In this document: one piece after another, positions 9,492 through 19,118 of the stretch
How positions within the stretch are numbered: position 1 is the first letter of the stretch
How the letters are laid out: every line of letters begins with the position of its first letter
Source: Prorocentrum cordatum
Lineage: Eukaryota > Sar > Dinophyceae > Prorocentrales > Prorocentraceae
Reading direction: 5' to 3'
Assembly: GCA_963575745.1 (NCBI GenBank)
Contig: CAUYUJ010002050.1
Span: forward strand, 37,501-94,154
DNA: 56,654 nt
Made by a program: the position numbers and the translations under genes
The notes under the pieces: model-generated
What the model was told of the DNA's origin: nothing
Seen by the model: only the letters and a program-made list of their open reading frames with translations
Database searches by the model: none

Positions 9492-10070
9492 TCATTCCAA
9501 GCAGCGGAATGTGTTCAGCTCCTCATGTTCGTCTCGTATGTTTGTCTCGTAAACACATTTTGCTGTGTTAGTATATGATGCAGCAACAACTCTGAACCTT
9601 TTCATCGGAAGGGTTTCGGCTGGGGCACCGTGTGCACTCGATCGCAACCTTCTCAAACGGTAAAAGAATTCTTTTTCATTTCTCAACGCCAATCTTGCTC
9701 TCGGGGGCTCAACGTGCATACATGAGACCTCTTTTAGCGTCATTAAGATTGCAGTAATGTCATCACTTCCCTCCAAGTCTGGCGAATCCTGAGACGAATG
9801 ATCCCCGTCTGACTGAGCCGCGGGGCTTGCGTCTTGCATGTCCAATTGATTGTCGTTTCCATCTCTTCCAGGAGCGCCAGCGTCAACTGAGGCAGCCTTC
9901 GCCTCGATATGCGGGGCCGTGCGCTGATCGGGACCGTTCACCTGTGGAACTGCCCTCGACACGAGGCGGATCGCCCCGATGTCGGGTCCAACTGGGTGCC
10001 TGTTTGGAGGGTGCCTGTTTGGAGCGAGACTCATTTCCCTGAGGGCTCTGAGCCGCAGGCGGGGAGCCAA
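9492..10070 (-). CDS. Accessory ORF, unknown (192 codons)
   Basis: A low-complexity N-terminus (Ala/Asp/Gly/Ser-rich) is followed by a basic, helical C-terminus (CMHVEPPRARLALRNEKEFFYRLRRLRSS, MKRFRVVAASYTNTAKCVYETNIRDEHEELNTF). No domain is recognised. The codon pattern and strand match the rest of the accessory region. Confidence 0.4.
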   Translation of the reverse strand: MAPRLRLRALREMSLAPNRHPPNRHPVGPDIGAIRLVSRAVPQVNGPDQRTAPHIEAKAASVDAGAPGRDGNDNQLDMQDASPAAQSDGDHSSQDSPDLEGSDDITAILMTLKEVSCMHVEPPRARLALRNEKEFFYRLRRLRSSAHGAPAETLPMKRFRVVAASYTNTAKCVYETNIRDEHEELNTFRCLE

Positions 10071-10094
10071 AAACGCTGGTCCTGGTGAATATGT

Positions 10095-10622
10095 TTAAGG
10101 CCTCCACGGTCCGCTGCCAACTGCGTCTGCGCCGCTCGACTTAGCCGGTGGCCTGGCAGTCATGGGCGCAGCGGGGTCTCCATCAAATCGAGGCATCTTA
10201 GCTGGCGGTTGACCTAAGTTCGCTGACCGGGGGTCGAGCCTCGGTGGAGGGGCCTTCTCGGGAGAAACCTCTTTCGCAGGTGGACCATTTTCCTGCCTAG
10301 TAATATTTGGCCGTTGGCCCGGAGGACTCGATGGGGCACGAATCGCCGGCGGGGCCTTCTTGGCGGGAATTTCTCTCGGTCTACCAGGAGGAGGAGGAGC
10401 AGGGGGCCGACTGGCGGCCCTAGGGGGCGGCGCTTTGCAGGTCCTCTCTGGCTTCGCAGATGCCTTTCCTAGGTCAGGAATGTCATTTTTATCCATTGAG
10501 AACGGAATGCCGGACGGCTTAGCCGCCGGCTCCTTCTCGCCCCCTTCAGCTGCCCTCCCTTTCTCCAGTGCATTCTGCTCAACCAACTGAACTGATCTCT
10601 CCGAGGCCTCGCCCCTATGCAT
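10095..10622 (-). CDS. Pro/Lys-rich accessory segment (175 codons)
   Basis: Almost entirely Pro, Ala, Lys, Arg and Gly (PPPRAASRPPAPPPPGRPREIPAKKAPP). Likely a disordered linker between the ART-like domain upstream and the 10070 frame. Two CTNAG-type sites (10515 and a mismatched one near 10140) sit in it. No enzyme motif. Confidence 0.4.
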   Translation of the reverse strand: MHRGEASERSVQLVEQNALEKGRAAEGGEKEPAAKPSGIPFSMDKNDIPDLGKASAKPERTCKAPPPRAASRPPAPPPPGRPREIPAKKAPPAIRAPSSPPGQRPNITRQENGPPAKEVSPEKAPPPRLDPRSANLGQPPAKMPRFDGDPAAPMTARPPAKSSGADAVGSGPWRP

Positions 10623-10833
10623 TGGGTAGATCTCGGTCAGTCTGACTCCTTTTTCTTGGAGCCAAGGCCAGATATCATCGTACGAGTCCCCTTAAATAGG
10701 GGCTCTCTCCCCTTTGCCATTCGAAAGAAGTCAAGCCGGGGACCCAGGCTGTTTGAGCATCCAGAACTACATTTGTGGCCTCAGTCCTTTCTCGATGTCG
10801 GTACCTTTCAAACTCAAAGTCCACTTCCAGGTT

Positions 10834-11604
10834 TCATTCTTTATCTCTGACAGCGTGCAGTAAATGTGTATACGCATCAGTAACCCACAGTGCTGCTGCA
10901 GTCCAACGATAGAGTCTCAACTCATATAAAACATCAGTCTCTGGACCACTCACGTACTGGAGCGGTGTTCCTTTAATGGACTTTGTCGTCTTGGCATAGT
11001 AGACAATCTCGGCCGTGACCCAAATGCCATCTCCAAAAGTCTCCTCCGCAATGGAGTAAGTGGTGTGAGTGTTGGGATTGTCAGAACATGGAAATGAGTA
11101 CACCCCAATCGCATGTGATTTCACGCTTCCACCGTATTTGGGATTTGAGGGAAGCAATTGATGGCCCTCCAAAATAGCATGAAGGGTGGTCACTGACGTA
11201 CCATGTGACTGCTTCGTCCAGCTAGTGGATGAGTCTGAGACTTCCGCAAGCTTCTCTTTTGTCGGGAAGAAAGGCAACGCTAATTCGACGCAGTGGGCTT
11301 TGCCAACTTTGCGGGATGTCAGCCTCGACTGAGCCCAATTCAAGCGGTCAACCACCGTGGCGTTCCGCTTCGATACCGACCTATCTGCTTTGATCCTGAA
11401 GAAACGAGCCCACTTCGGCACTAGATAGTTCCGCGTCATCGGTGGAACTCTCGTCGTTTCCTGAAGCATCTGGTGGGCAAGCCACGCTTGGCTGCTAGCA
11501 TCTTTTAGAATCGTTTTCCTTTCCAAGCTTGCGGGAGGCTCTCTTCTCTCGGCGATCTCAGCAGCTCGTCCCTCTTCGCCTGGGTATGCGTTAAACGGCA
11601 GCAT
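10834..11604 (-). CDS. Possible ADP-ribosyltransferase-fold protein (256 codons)
   Basis: SHGTSVTTLHAILEGHQLLPS (residues 133-153, H134-G135-T136 at 11205-11197) followed by IGVYSFPCSD (166-175) and a strand at WVTAEIVYYAK resembles the ART/KptA fold. In that fold HGT binds NAD+, an I-L-x-x-G helix follows, and G-V-Y marks the next strand. I cannot identify a convincing catalytic Glu. The N-terminal 100 residues are basic and unassigned. The neighbouring KptA-like ORF makes a link to NAD+-dependent RNA or protein modification plausible, but this one rests on short motifs only. Confidence 0.45.
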   Translation of the reverse strand: MLPFNAYPGEEGRAAEIAERREPPASLERKTILKDASSQAWLAHQMLQETTRVPPMTRNYLVPKWARFFRIKADRSVSKRNATVVDRLNWAQSRLTSRKVGKAHCVELALPFFPTKEKLAEVSDSSTSWTKQSHGTSVTTLHAILEGHQLLPSNPKYGGSVKSHAIGVYSFPCSDNPNTHTTYSIAEETFGDGIWVTAEIVYYAKTTKSIKGTPLQYVSGPETDVLYELRLYRWTAAALWVTDAYTHLLHAVRDKE

Positions 11605-11754
11605 ACCCCGGTGAAGTTAGCCGCTGGCAACTGTGAATGGGCAAAGGCAATTATGACGAGTAATCTCTCCTGTCTTTGCATCTTTTACTGGCAGATTCTC
11701 TATCTGCTGGTACACCTTATGGATGGGCCAAAAGTGTTCTTCCTCTCCAGGGCA

Positions 11755-13092
11755 TCAATCTTTCGGCCTCCTCGGAAACTTATGCTTTTGTTTCCTACTG
11801 GTCATAGTCAACTCACCCTCAGGGCATTTCTCACGGATGGTTATTTCAGCTGTTTCCCCAGGTGTCTCGATGTCCTTGATATTGGTTGGAGGAGCCAACG
11901 GAGGGGCACGCGGTGATTTAGCCGTCATCGCGCTAGAACCAGAGCCCGTTTCGGCTGAGCCGACGGGTTTGGTCTTGTCGGTCGCAGTAACAGCGCCGGA
12001 TTGACCGGGAATCACTTCAGTAAACACAAGGACCGCTATGCCACCAGGCGTCGCACCACTCGCCGCAACAGCTAAGCCGCTCGGTATCGCCGTCGGTGCT
12101 GCTTTGTTAAATTCTTTGAGTGCGGCACGCATTGGCTCATCGTTTTGTATTCCCTCGGTCGCTGGTCTCTGGGTCTTTCCCTTTGGTGGCATTCCAAGGC
12201 AGAAGATTTCTCCGCGGGGCAAAAAGTAAGCATCATCCGTCCATGGGAAGAAATCACCATAGGCAGCCCCCTTTTCAAGGAAGTCTTTAAACTCATTTGA
12301 ATAGAACGAGTGTATAGCACCACCTCCAGTTCCGTTTGAGACGGCTGGGAACTCTTCTTCGGTCAGTGGTTCCTTGAAGGGAAGCGCGCCAAGTATCGAC
12401 CTGGGAATGTTACCTTCTGCGGGGGACCAGTCCTGCCAGTACATGACAAGGTCTCGGACCTGCGCCTCCTGTTTGGCGTGCTTGTCCTCCCTCGCGGGGC
12501 AACTTATGCGTCCTTCCCCGACGGATGAGCCGCCGGCAGGCTGACAGAAAAATAGCACAGCCAGTTTGGCTATTTTCATCATGTAATCAGCGCATAATTC
12601 AACGGCAATGACCTTTCGGGATTTGCCCCCATCAAACACTTTATAGTCCTGATGAGTGGCACTGCAATGGAAAACATCCCCTGTGCGGTGCCTAAGCTGG
12701 CGGCGGAGGCTGACACCGTCAAGGATCATTATTCTAGGGAACAGTCCTATCGTTTTATCGTGTTCAATCCGACGGTTCATTCCGGCTCGGACCATAGTGG
12801 CAACATCGTCCCACATCGGGCCGACGCCGTTATCACCTTCTTGCCAACACTTCGAATCCCCGCCGATATACATTATGTATATAGTCCCCTGTTGGGACCG
12901 TTTCATGATATCATCGATCAAATCCACGGCGTCCTTTATCATCTGTCTGAGGCCCCCTGCGAAGGCGAACGGGTTCTCATATCTGTTGCGTCCACTGCCG
13001 ACTCCGTTTAACTTGCCCGAGTTATCAACGATGTCGTTGAAATTCCAAAAGGAGAAGCGCATTGGAATGTGCGTCCCTTCTTTATATACCAT
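11755..13092 (-). CDS. Accessory ORF, 445 codons, unknown alpha/beta protein
   Basis: The second longest open frame of the accessory region. Residues 1-165 look like an alpha/beta domain: FSFWNFNDIVDNSG, a helix around AGGLRQMIKDAVDLIDDIMKR, strand TIYIMYIGGDSKCW (70-83), another strand RIMILDGVSLRR, then FHCSATHQDYKVF. A GDS after a hydrophobic strand and a late His recall SGNH hydrolases, but GDS normally lies at the N-terminus, so that reading is weak. Residues 200-310 contain another ordered part (VMYWQDWSPAEGNIPRSILG, DFFPWTDDAYFLPRGEIFCLG). The last 120 residues are Ala/Pro/Thr-rich and disordered. Confidence 0.55.
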   Translation of the reverse strand: MVYKEGTHIPMRFSFWNFNDIVDNSGKLNGVGSGRNRYENPFAFAGGLRQMIKDAVDLIDDIMKRSQQGTIYIMYIGGDSKCWQEGDNGVGPMWDDVATMVRAGMNRRIEHDKTIGLFPRIMILDGVSLRRQLRHRTGDVFHCSATHQDYKVFDGGKSRKVIAVELCADYMMKIAKLAVLFFCQPAGGSSVGEGRISCPAREDKHAKQEAQVRDLVMYWQDWSPAEGNIPRSILGALPFKEPLTEEEFPAVSNGTGGGAIHSFYSNEFKDFLEKGAAYGDFFPWTDDAYFLPRGEIFCLGMPPKGKTQRPATEGIQNDEPMRAALKEFNKAAPTAIPSGLAVAASGATPGGIAVLVFTEVIPGQSGAVTATDKTKPVGSAETGSGSSAMTAKSPRAPPLAPPTNIKDIETPGETAEITIREKCPEGELTMTSRKQKHKFPRRPKD

Positions 13093-13099
13093 TGTTCAC

Positions 13100-13721
13100 T
13101 CACCGAAAGTTCGCAGAGGCAGCGGCAATATCATTGAGTTGTGCTCCACTCTTAGCTGACTGTGCGCTTCCGAATACTGATTCTCGCAGGTTGAACTCAG
13201 GCATAAGGCTCGGCTTAGCCGCCCCTGACGCGCCCTTGAACGTAATTGTGGAAACAGAAACGATATGAACAGAACATGACCAACTGTGGTGTGGCCCATT
13301 CTTCATCTGGGCCAGCGGTCGGAAGAAATCCGTCACAAGTTTCCCCGTGGACGACATAGCGGCAAGATCTTCTCCGGTGAACGGAATCCACGAGTGACCA
13401 TTGACTCGGGCCCGTGACTTCCATATAGGGTTCCAGGATTTCCTCCACCTTCGCTCGCCATTCATTCCGGGGGGGGGTCGGATCACGCCCAAACCTCCCT
13501 TGCATCCGAAGATGCTCGAGGACGTTCCAGGGGCCGCGACCGAAATAAGGTCGGTCTTCGGGCTCGGGTTCTGACGCTGCAGGCCCCGAGTCCAGCGGCC
13601 CGCCTCCTCCTCCTCCCCCTGAGGGAGGGTCATCTCCTGAGGGGAACCCGCCAGCCGGTGGCTGCCCCCCATCCCCACAGGCTGAGCGAGCCGTGGGGGG
13701 GTGCACCGCCGCTACCTCCAC
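13100..13721 (-). pseudogene. Accessory region in two overlapping frames, unknown
   Basis: Frame 13721-13215 gives a Pro/Gly-rich start and then YFGRGPWNVLEHLRMQGRFGRD and EWRAKVEEILEPYMEV. Frame 13678-13100 gives FTGEDLAAMSSTGKLVTDFF, SCSVHIVSVSTITFKGA and LMPEFNLRESVFGSAQSAKSGAQLNDIAAA near its end, which leads towards the 13092 frame. The protein therefore probably changed frame near 13,400 (a frameshift) in this copy. Family not recognised. Confidence 0.4.
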
Positions 13722-14286
13722 TGGCTAAGTCGGGAAGGTTTTCGATGTAGGGAGGCTGGCCGGCAGGTGGTTCGCCGGCCGCCTGTTTCCCGGTCCCGTG
13801 GTCATCCAATGATGGCTGATATTGGCCCGCGACTGCTGGTTGGCTATGCTCGGCGATCGGGTCGTCGGGCGCCTCCGTTGTAGTCCTCGGCTTCTTTTGC
13901 GGTGAGTCCTCGTCAGCATCTGGGTCGAGTCCGTCTCCGGCAAGCCATTCATCAAAATTATGTGGCCTCTTCCAGGGGCGTTGTCTTTTCCTCCAGTGCA
14001 CGGCCTGCTTGGGTGCATCCTCGCAGATGCCGCTTTTGCGGCGGCGGTAAGGGCTTCCTCGACCAGGTGCACCGGTACACTGTGATTTCCTTTGACCACT
14101 GGAAGAGCGAACATCGTTCCCCATTCTTCCCCAATGGCTGAGCCATGGGGAGGCTTTCGGGGGAAGGCCCCCATATGTCAATCCAGACCTTCGGGAAGCC
14201 TTCTCTCCAATGATCCCCCGCTGGCACGCTCGCGTAGTTTCCCCGGGGGGTCTCGTACCGAACGGCTGGGCCGACGGTAGGGCCAA
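13630..14286 (-). CDS. Basic, Pro/Gly-rich accessory segment, unknown (218 codons)
   Basis: Arg/Lys-rich (KQAVHWRKRQRPWKRPHNFDEWLAGDGLDPDADEDSPQKKPRTT), then acidic, then Gly/Pro-rich. KKPR-type clusters could serve nuclear import or RNA binding, but nothing specific is recognised. The upstream half overlaps the 14404-13958 frame, so only one of the two frames can be real across 13,960-14,290; the switch probably lies near 14,050. Confidence 0.35.
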   Translation of the reverse strand: MALPSAQPFGTRPPGETTRACQRGIIGEKASRRSGLTYGGLPPKASPWLSHWGRMGNDVRSSSGQRKSQCTGAPGRGSPYRRRKSGICEDAPKQAVHWRKRQRPWKRPHNFDEWLAGDGLDPDADEDSPQKKPRTTTEAPDDPIAEHSQPAVAGQYQPSLDDHGTGKQAAGEPPAGQPPYIENLPDLASGGSGGAPPHGSLSLWGWGAATGWRVPLRR

Positions 14287-14608
14287 ATACTTCTCCCGGC
14301 TCGAGCGGTCGTACTATGCCACGATATCCTCCCGGGGGGTCTGCGTGCACCCTACTGATCAGCTTCGTCTTCTCGTCAGGATACGTCTGAAAGAACGTCC
14401 CCACGGGGATTTAGTCGACGTCAGGAGGGGCACAATCGAAACGGCAAGTGGCCTTCCGCTCAGACATAGTCCAATGTGCGGTCCATGGGTCATGGGAGAC
14501 CTGGGAGTATAAACGCTGGAATATCGTCTGAGACGTTGATTCCAGGTCGGCCCTCAATGCAGTCACGACGGCGTCATTTCTCGCATAGAGTATGTCGTTC
14601 TTCCACAT
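13958..14608 (-). pseudogene. Accessory ORF with one in-frame TAA (unknown)
   Basis: Segments 14608-14411 and 14404-13958 are in one frame, split by a TAA (APPDVD-stop-IPVGTFFQ). The first contains MWKNDILYARNDAVVTALRADLESTSQTIFQRLYSQV, the second DEKTKLISRVHADPPGGYRGIVRPLEPGEVFGP and EGFPKVWIDIWG. The VHADPPGGY..VRPLEPGE part looks like a compact beta-rich domain that I cannot name. It follows the methyltransferase-like ORF on the minus strand. Confidence 0.45.
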
Positions 14609-14685
14609 CGTGTAGCGCCAACCCCGGCCCTTTGACGGCGCAAACTTGATAGTTCCGTCTTTGGGTCCCGCTCGGGACCATTCCC

Positions 14686-16953
14686 TTAGTTTGTCAGGGG
14701 GGCACTTGAAGACCGCTTTGTTTCTCCATGAGTCGACGTCTTCAACGTTGGGTCAGCCGCTTTCTTTGAGCGAGTGTTGTCCTGGGGGCTAGTCTCAGCT
14801 GCCCTTTTCTTAACATGTGTTCCCTGATTTATGGTCTCTACACCATCTTCCATTTCAGTATCAATCTCGGACACAATGTCATTCGGGCTAAAGTGGTCGT
14901 TTCTAGCCCCATCCGGCTGAGCCGGTGGGCAAGCCTTTCCGCTCGGCTGAGCCGGCGTCGAGGCTTTTCGAACTGTGGCGAGGGGAGCATTCTTATAATC
15001 CTCTTCCACCTTGCTCTCGTCTACAACAACGTCGGAATCAAACTCGTCCACGATGTCAACAGACTGAATCGAGATCACGTCTTCACCCTGTGGCACAACC
15101 GCCTTCTTCCTCAGCGGTCGGCACATGGGTTCAGTCGTTGACCTCTCCGGCACGCGGAAACCGCGGCAAGCGAGATTCGAGCAGTCGCCGCAAAGCAACC
15201 GCTCGCCTCTACGGGGGGCCGGTCGCGGGGCAGCCCGCGCAGGCTGTCGAGCCGAATCGGCGGCGGCGCATATAGGATTGGGAGAAGAAGTAGGACGACG
15301 ACGAGACGACACAACTCTCTCATCGGCATTGGCGACGGCAAAATGAACCTGCTTGGCAAACTCATCAGTGTAATCTTCAGCGCTCTTACACTCTCGTCCT
15401 CTAGCCTCAACATGCTCGTTTGTGCCGTCACACCTACGTTCTAACCCCTCCGCAATGATGGAAGAGGTGGTGGCTATCGTCCAGGGCTTTTTCATGAAAT
15501 TACCCTTGCTATCCTTCAATCCATATGCGCACCCATGCAACGCCGTCTTGGTAAATCCCAACTCTCGAAGAAAACTCTTTACCTGGGGGTCTCTCCAATA
15601 ATTACACTGGGAAGGCCATTCTGTACATACAACGCCCCCCGCTCTGTGCACAGCACGGGCAATCTCACGGAAATTCCAAAAAAACAGGTATCGGAAGTCG
15701 GTTCTAATGCCCCGAAGCCTACGCATGGCCCTATGATATCCAATGCGGAAATAATGCGCCTCGTTCACATATTGCCAGGGAGAGCCTCCCGTACATGGCA
15801 TGGAGCCCCACAGCGTGATATGTTTTCCCTTGAATGTAGCTATATCGTTCAGCGCTATTTTGAGTTCCTCATCCGCCCTCATGTCTTCCTTCTCGGTGTA
15901 TCTGATCACTTTACATGAGTTGTCAACGAAATTCTTAGGGTCTCCTATCCTACTTTGGGGGCCACAACAGTATTCCAGCAAAAGTCTTTCCCCGGTCCAC
16001 TGAGTGGCCGGGGCGCAATCTTCTCGGATTCTAAATTCTGTGTATCCTGTCCATCTGCTAAGGCAGTAATCACCGTCGCTAGAATCGTCATCTGAGTCGT
16101 ATTCACATGGGTGATGATACCTGCTTTCTTCATCACGCCAATTATCGATGCGATCTATCGTCAAACCTTGCTGGGAATTGACGGCATAGGTGCGACGATA
16201 ATCATCCAGCATATCGGCTTCGACGGGACAATCCCCGATTGCCGGCATGAATGTGACAAGTCTCGGAATATAGTGATATCGTTTCGAACTCTGTCCTTGT
16301 CTCATCCATTCATCCCTTTTGTCAGAGTAGTTGGCAGCCACCGCAGAGTGCGGTTTATGAAGCGGGCGATCTCGGTTAGAAACATTCTCGATATCTTCAG
16401 GCTTCATTGAAGACTCTGGATCGCTTTCACTATCCGATATCCCCAACATGGTTTTCATTTCACGATCAGAGCTTCTTTTGGTTGTGTTCTCGATCGCCCT
16501 CGTTTTCTCGGAGCTTCTGCTGTAACCTTCTTTGCCCATCCGAGGAGTGATATTACCTGCAACATCAGCTGAGCGGATTGCATTCGCAATCGCTGACGCC
16601 TCCTCGGCTTGGCCGGGGGCAGCCACAACGGGTTTTCCTTTGTTGGGGCACTGTTTATTTTTGTTTGACTTTTTACTAGGCATGGCAGCTCCTCTCCGCA
16701 AGGCCGAACTAGGGCCCAGGCGGGGCTTGAGAACCCCCCCGGGTTTCAGGGGAAGTCCGTCAGAAAACATGGAGCAAATATAATCTTGATATCGCTTAGC
16801 GGCCCAGAACTTAGGCGTCACAATGTTGACAATATACAAAACTTTGACCCATGCCATAGGGTCAACAAATCGTTTTGTTCCAATATCAGCAGCCTCATTC
16901 TGCGTTCTTTCGCATTGTAATTGAACTAGGCCACGATAAAATTGTTCGGACAC
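14686..16953 (-). CDS. RNase H tail plus DNA-methyltransferase-like accessory domain (755 codons)
   Basis: Longest frame of the retrotransposon. Residues 1-30 (QFYRGLVQLQCERTQNEAADIGTKRF) are the copia RNase H C-terminus. After an unrelated linker, residues 320-505 (coding about 15,996-15,440) look like a Rossmann SAM-methyltransferase with C5-cytosine-MTase-like signatures. LLLEYCCGPQSRIG (324-337) could be motif I, VIRYTEKEDM the following acidic strand, and ITLWGSMPCTGGSPWQ (379-394) a motif IV-like PC with the potential catalytic Cys386. GGVVCTEWPSQCNYW (439-453) may replace the ENV motif, and FLRELGF aligns with the late l-x-x-L-G-Y/F. The C-terminal 250 residues are disordered and Pro/Lys-rich, with a C-x2-C near 588-591. 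A second start at Met91 (16,683) is possible. Confidence 0.62.
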   Translation of the reverse strand: MSEQFYRGLVQLQCERTQNEAADIGTKRFVDPMAWVKVLYIVNIVTPKFWAAKRYQDYICSMFSDGLPLKPGGVLKPRLGPSSALRRGAAMPSKKSNKNKQCPNKGKPVVAAPGQAEEASAIANAIRSADVAGNITPRMGKEGYSRSSEKTRAIENTTKRSSDREMKTMLGISDSESDPESSMKPEDIENVSNRDRPLHKPHSAVAANYSDKRDEWMRQGQSSKRYHYIPRLVTFMPAIGDCPVEADMLDDYRRTYAVNSQQGLTIDRIDNWRDEESRYHHPCEYDSDDDSSDGDYCLSRWTGYTEFRIREDCAPATQWTGERLLLEYCCGPQSRIGDPKNFVDNSCKVIRYTEKEDMRADEELKIALNDIATFKGKHITLWGSMPCTGGSPWQYVNEAHYFRIGYHRAMRRLRGIRTDFRYLFFWNFREIARAVHRAGGVVCTEWPSQCNYWRDPQVKSFLRELGFTKTALHGCAYGLKDSKGNFMKKPWTIATTSSIIAEGLERRCDGTNEHVEARGRECKSAEDYTDEFAKQVHFAVANADERVVSSRRRPTSSPNPICAAADSARQPARAAPRPAPRRGERLLCGDCSNLACRGFRVPERSTTEPMCRPLRKKAVVPQGEDVISIQSVDIVDEFDSDVVVDESKVEEDYKNAPLATVRKASTPAQPSGKACPPAQPDGARNDHFSPNDIVSEIDTEMEDGVETINQGTHVKKRAAETSPQDNTRSKKAADPTLKTSTHGETKRSSSAPLTN

Positions 16954-16963
16954 AGCTGCTGCA

Positions 16964-17816
16964 TCAATTCTGTGTTCTTGGTAGATGCATCAATTTCATT
17001 GACCCGCCTGCCTTAATGACCTTGCAGACTGCTTGGTTATCTTCCAAGAATAAACATCGCGCAGGTCTATCCAGCAGGATTTCCCACAGCGGCAATGCCG
17101 CAAGCAGCTCCTTGCGTAACGCAGGGCCGGCCGCAACGATCTCAGCCTCAAGTGTACTGTGAGATGCGCATGCTTGTCTTTGCGAACTCATCGATTGTCC
17201 TGCCCGTGTATACGGGCTCCAAATCGCTTGATAACTGGCGCTCGTGCTCCTGTGTGTTCTAATGCCACTCGCCAAACCTGCAGAGTATTGCTAACAGAAC
17301 ATCCTCATTTTTGTCACCCACCCACGAGTTCATACGATAATGAGATGTACATATGTAACATATGAAGCGGGAGAAGTCCATGCCTTGCTGTTCTGCCCAC
17401 TTCGTGATACAACTGGCAATTTGACACACAGCACATAGTAAGTCGTATCTGGCCATTCTCGCCCCGTAAAGTATCTTCATCAATACTTTTGCTGCGATGG
17501 GTTGGAGCACCCCCGACTGAGTCGGTGGCTCAGGGTCAGCAGGGCTAGCTGCTGCGGCATCAAGGCCAAGCACCTCTATCTCCTTGTCAGGAGGGCCGGT
17601 ATCAACGTTAATCTGTAACGCTGACGCTATAGCTTCCTCAGCTGGGGAGTAAATCTCTCCTCTGGGGCCGCCCTGTCCATCTTCTAAGTCGGTAAATTCT
17701 GGGCCGAACGGGGTACCCGCGGCCGGATATGTGGCCGGGTCTGCGTCCGTCAACTGACCGTATAATGTAACACAGGAATCGAAGAACTCTGTCATATCGT
17801 ATTCGATGACTTTCAC
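16964..17816 (-). pseudogene. Copia RT connection and RNase H, frameshifted
   Basis: Frame 17816-17259 holds the acidic linker and the connection (VLMKILYGARMARYDLLCAVCQIASCITKW), the post-RT region of copia pol. Frame 17275-16964 then gives SSQRQACASHSTLEAEIVAAG, the classic copia RNase H signature (S-x-K/R-Q...S-x-x-E-A-E) with the active-site Glu, and FLEDNQAVCKVIKAG with the next acidic residue. The RNase H tail is in a third frame (16953). It would degrade the RNA strand of the hybrid during reverse transcription. Two frame changes leave it broken here. Confidence 0.82.
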
Positions 17817-19118
17817 TAGTTTTGATTCTCTCGGCTGGTATGGCTCGGTCGTCTGAGACGCCGAGTCACCCCCCGTTTCCTCCTCACTACTCTCGTCTGC
17901 GACGGAGGCGTTTTTTTTAAAAAAACTTTGGGAGGGGGCGGGTCAAGTACCGTAGGCAATTCCCCGTGCCACTGAATTGTCTGAGTTGCTAATCTATGTT
18001 CGCATCCTAAATATCGTCCAACAGCCGTTGGAGGATCTATTTCTATGCCTTTAGGGCAATTTTCCGAAGGTTCTTGAAGTAACTTCCATCCCTGGGCTAG
18101 CTTGTCGGCAGGTCCCGACAGTTTGAAATCGTCGACATAGATGATCAAGAAGATTTGCAATTCTTCGTGGAAATAACAGCTACGCCACGGGCTACATTTC
18201 ACCAAAACCTTTAGCCGTGACATGTCCCTCGCAATGCTGCTCCAAATATCCGCCCGAATCAGGGTGTCCGTACAACGACAAGTACAGAGGGCATACGGGG
18301 TTCCGCATGTTGGACCATGCCCTGGGCCATTCGTCACGAGGCAAGAAAACCCATGTGGGAGTGCCTCCCAACTTTGACTGCGTGTAAGCTTGTCGAGCAT
18401 CGGCTTGTTCGATGCTATGGCCCTCAAACAACCCGTAGGTATCAGCTGCTTGGCTGGCCTGCATGGTCGCGGGACTGCTGGAAAGTTCCTGAAACAATGA
18501 CACGTCCTTGTTTTGATATCTAACACTTGAACCGTCAAAGACTACCCGACCTTTGTACTTACGGTCTTTATGTCCTAGCGGCAATTCTGAGTTCTTTTCA
18601 ACAAGGATTGCAAATAAACGGCCACAATAGGCTGTTTTCCCTTTGAGTTCGGCCACAACATCGGAATATTCTCTAACACCATCCTCTATCCACGTGCCAA
18701 TGTCGCACAATCTGTCCCACTCTTTCCTCAAGGCAGCTTGGGCGTCTTCATTTGCCTTGGCCTCGTCTTTCGAGACAGATCTGGCTACAGCGGCATCTAT
18801 GCGGGCACAATGCCAGTCACTGGGAAGTTGGAAGGGTCCATCAATGACAGATATTAAGTCAGCACAAGGATTATAGAGGCATTGCAAATAAAATCTTTCT
18901 TTGTCACGATGACTGATACCTTTAGCTGAGTTACCTTGTAAAGGCATGCGAGGCACGCTTCGCCGCGACGCGGCGGCCGCCGGACTCGAGGTCTGGCTTG
19001 CCTCATCGTTGTCCTCAGATTTTCCGTTATCATCATCGGACAAGAGATCCCTGCCGGCTGAGCCGGAGGGTAGCCCGTCTCTTGCAATAGTGCCTCCATA
19101 CCATGTTGTTTCCACCAA
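17816..19118 (-). pseudogene. Copia reverse transcriptase (RVT_2), one frameshift
   Basis: Frame 19118-18192: ALRKEWDRLCDIGTWIEDGV and YKGRVVFDGSSVRYQNKD are the RVT_2 start. SIEQADARQAYTQSKL carries the first catalytic Asp (Asp240). PTWVFLPRDEWP and LYGHPDSGGYLEQHCEGH are the L-Y-G-x-P-x-x-G block. Frame 18538-17816 continues with FLIIYVDDFKLSG, and YVDD is coded at 18139-18128. KLLQEPSENCPKGIEI and VGRYLGCEH complete the thumb-proximal part. The enzyme copies the element RNA into cDNA. All core motifs survive, but the switch near 18,240 splits the gene. Confidence 0.88.

Noticed and set aside
11755-13092. SGNH hydrolase call for the 445-codon ORF
   Set aside because: GDS lies at residue 78 rather than near the N-terminus and the remaining SGNH blocks are not evident.
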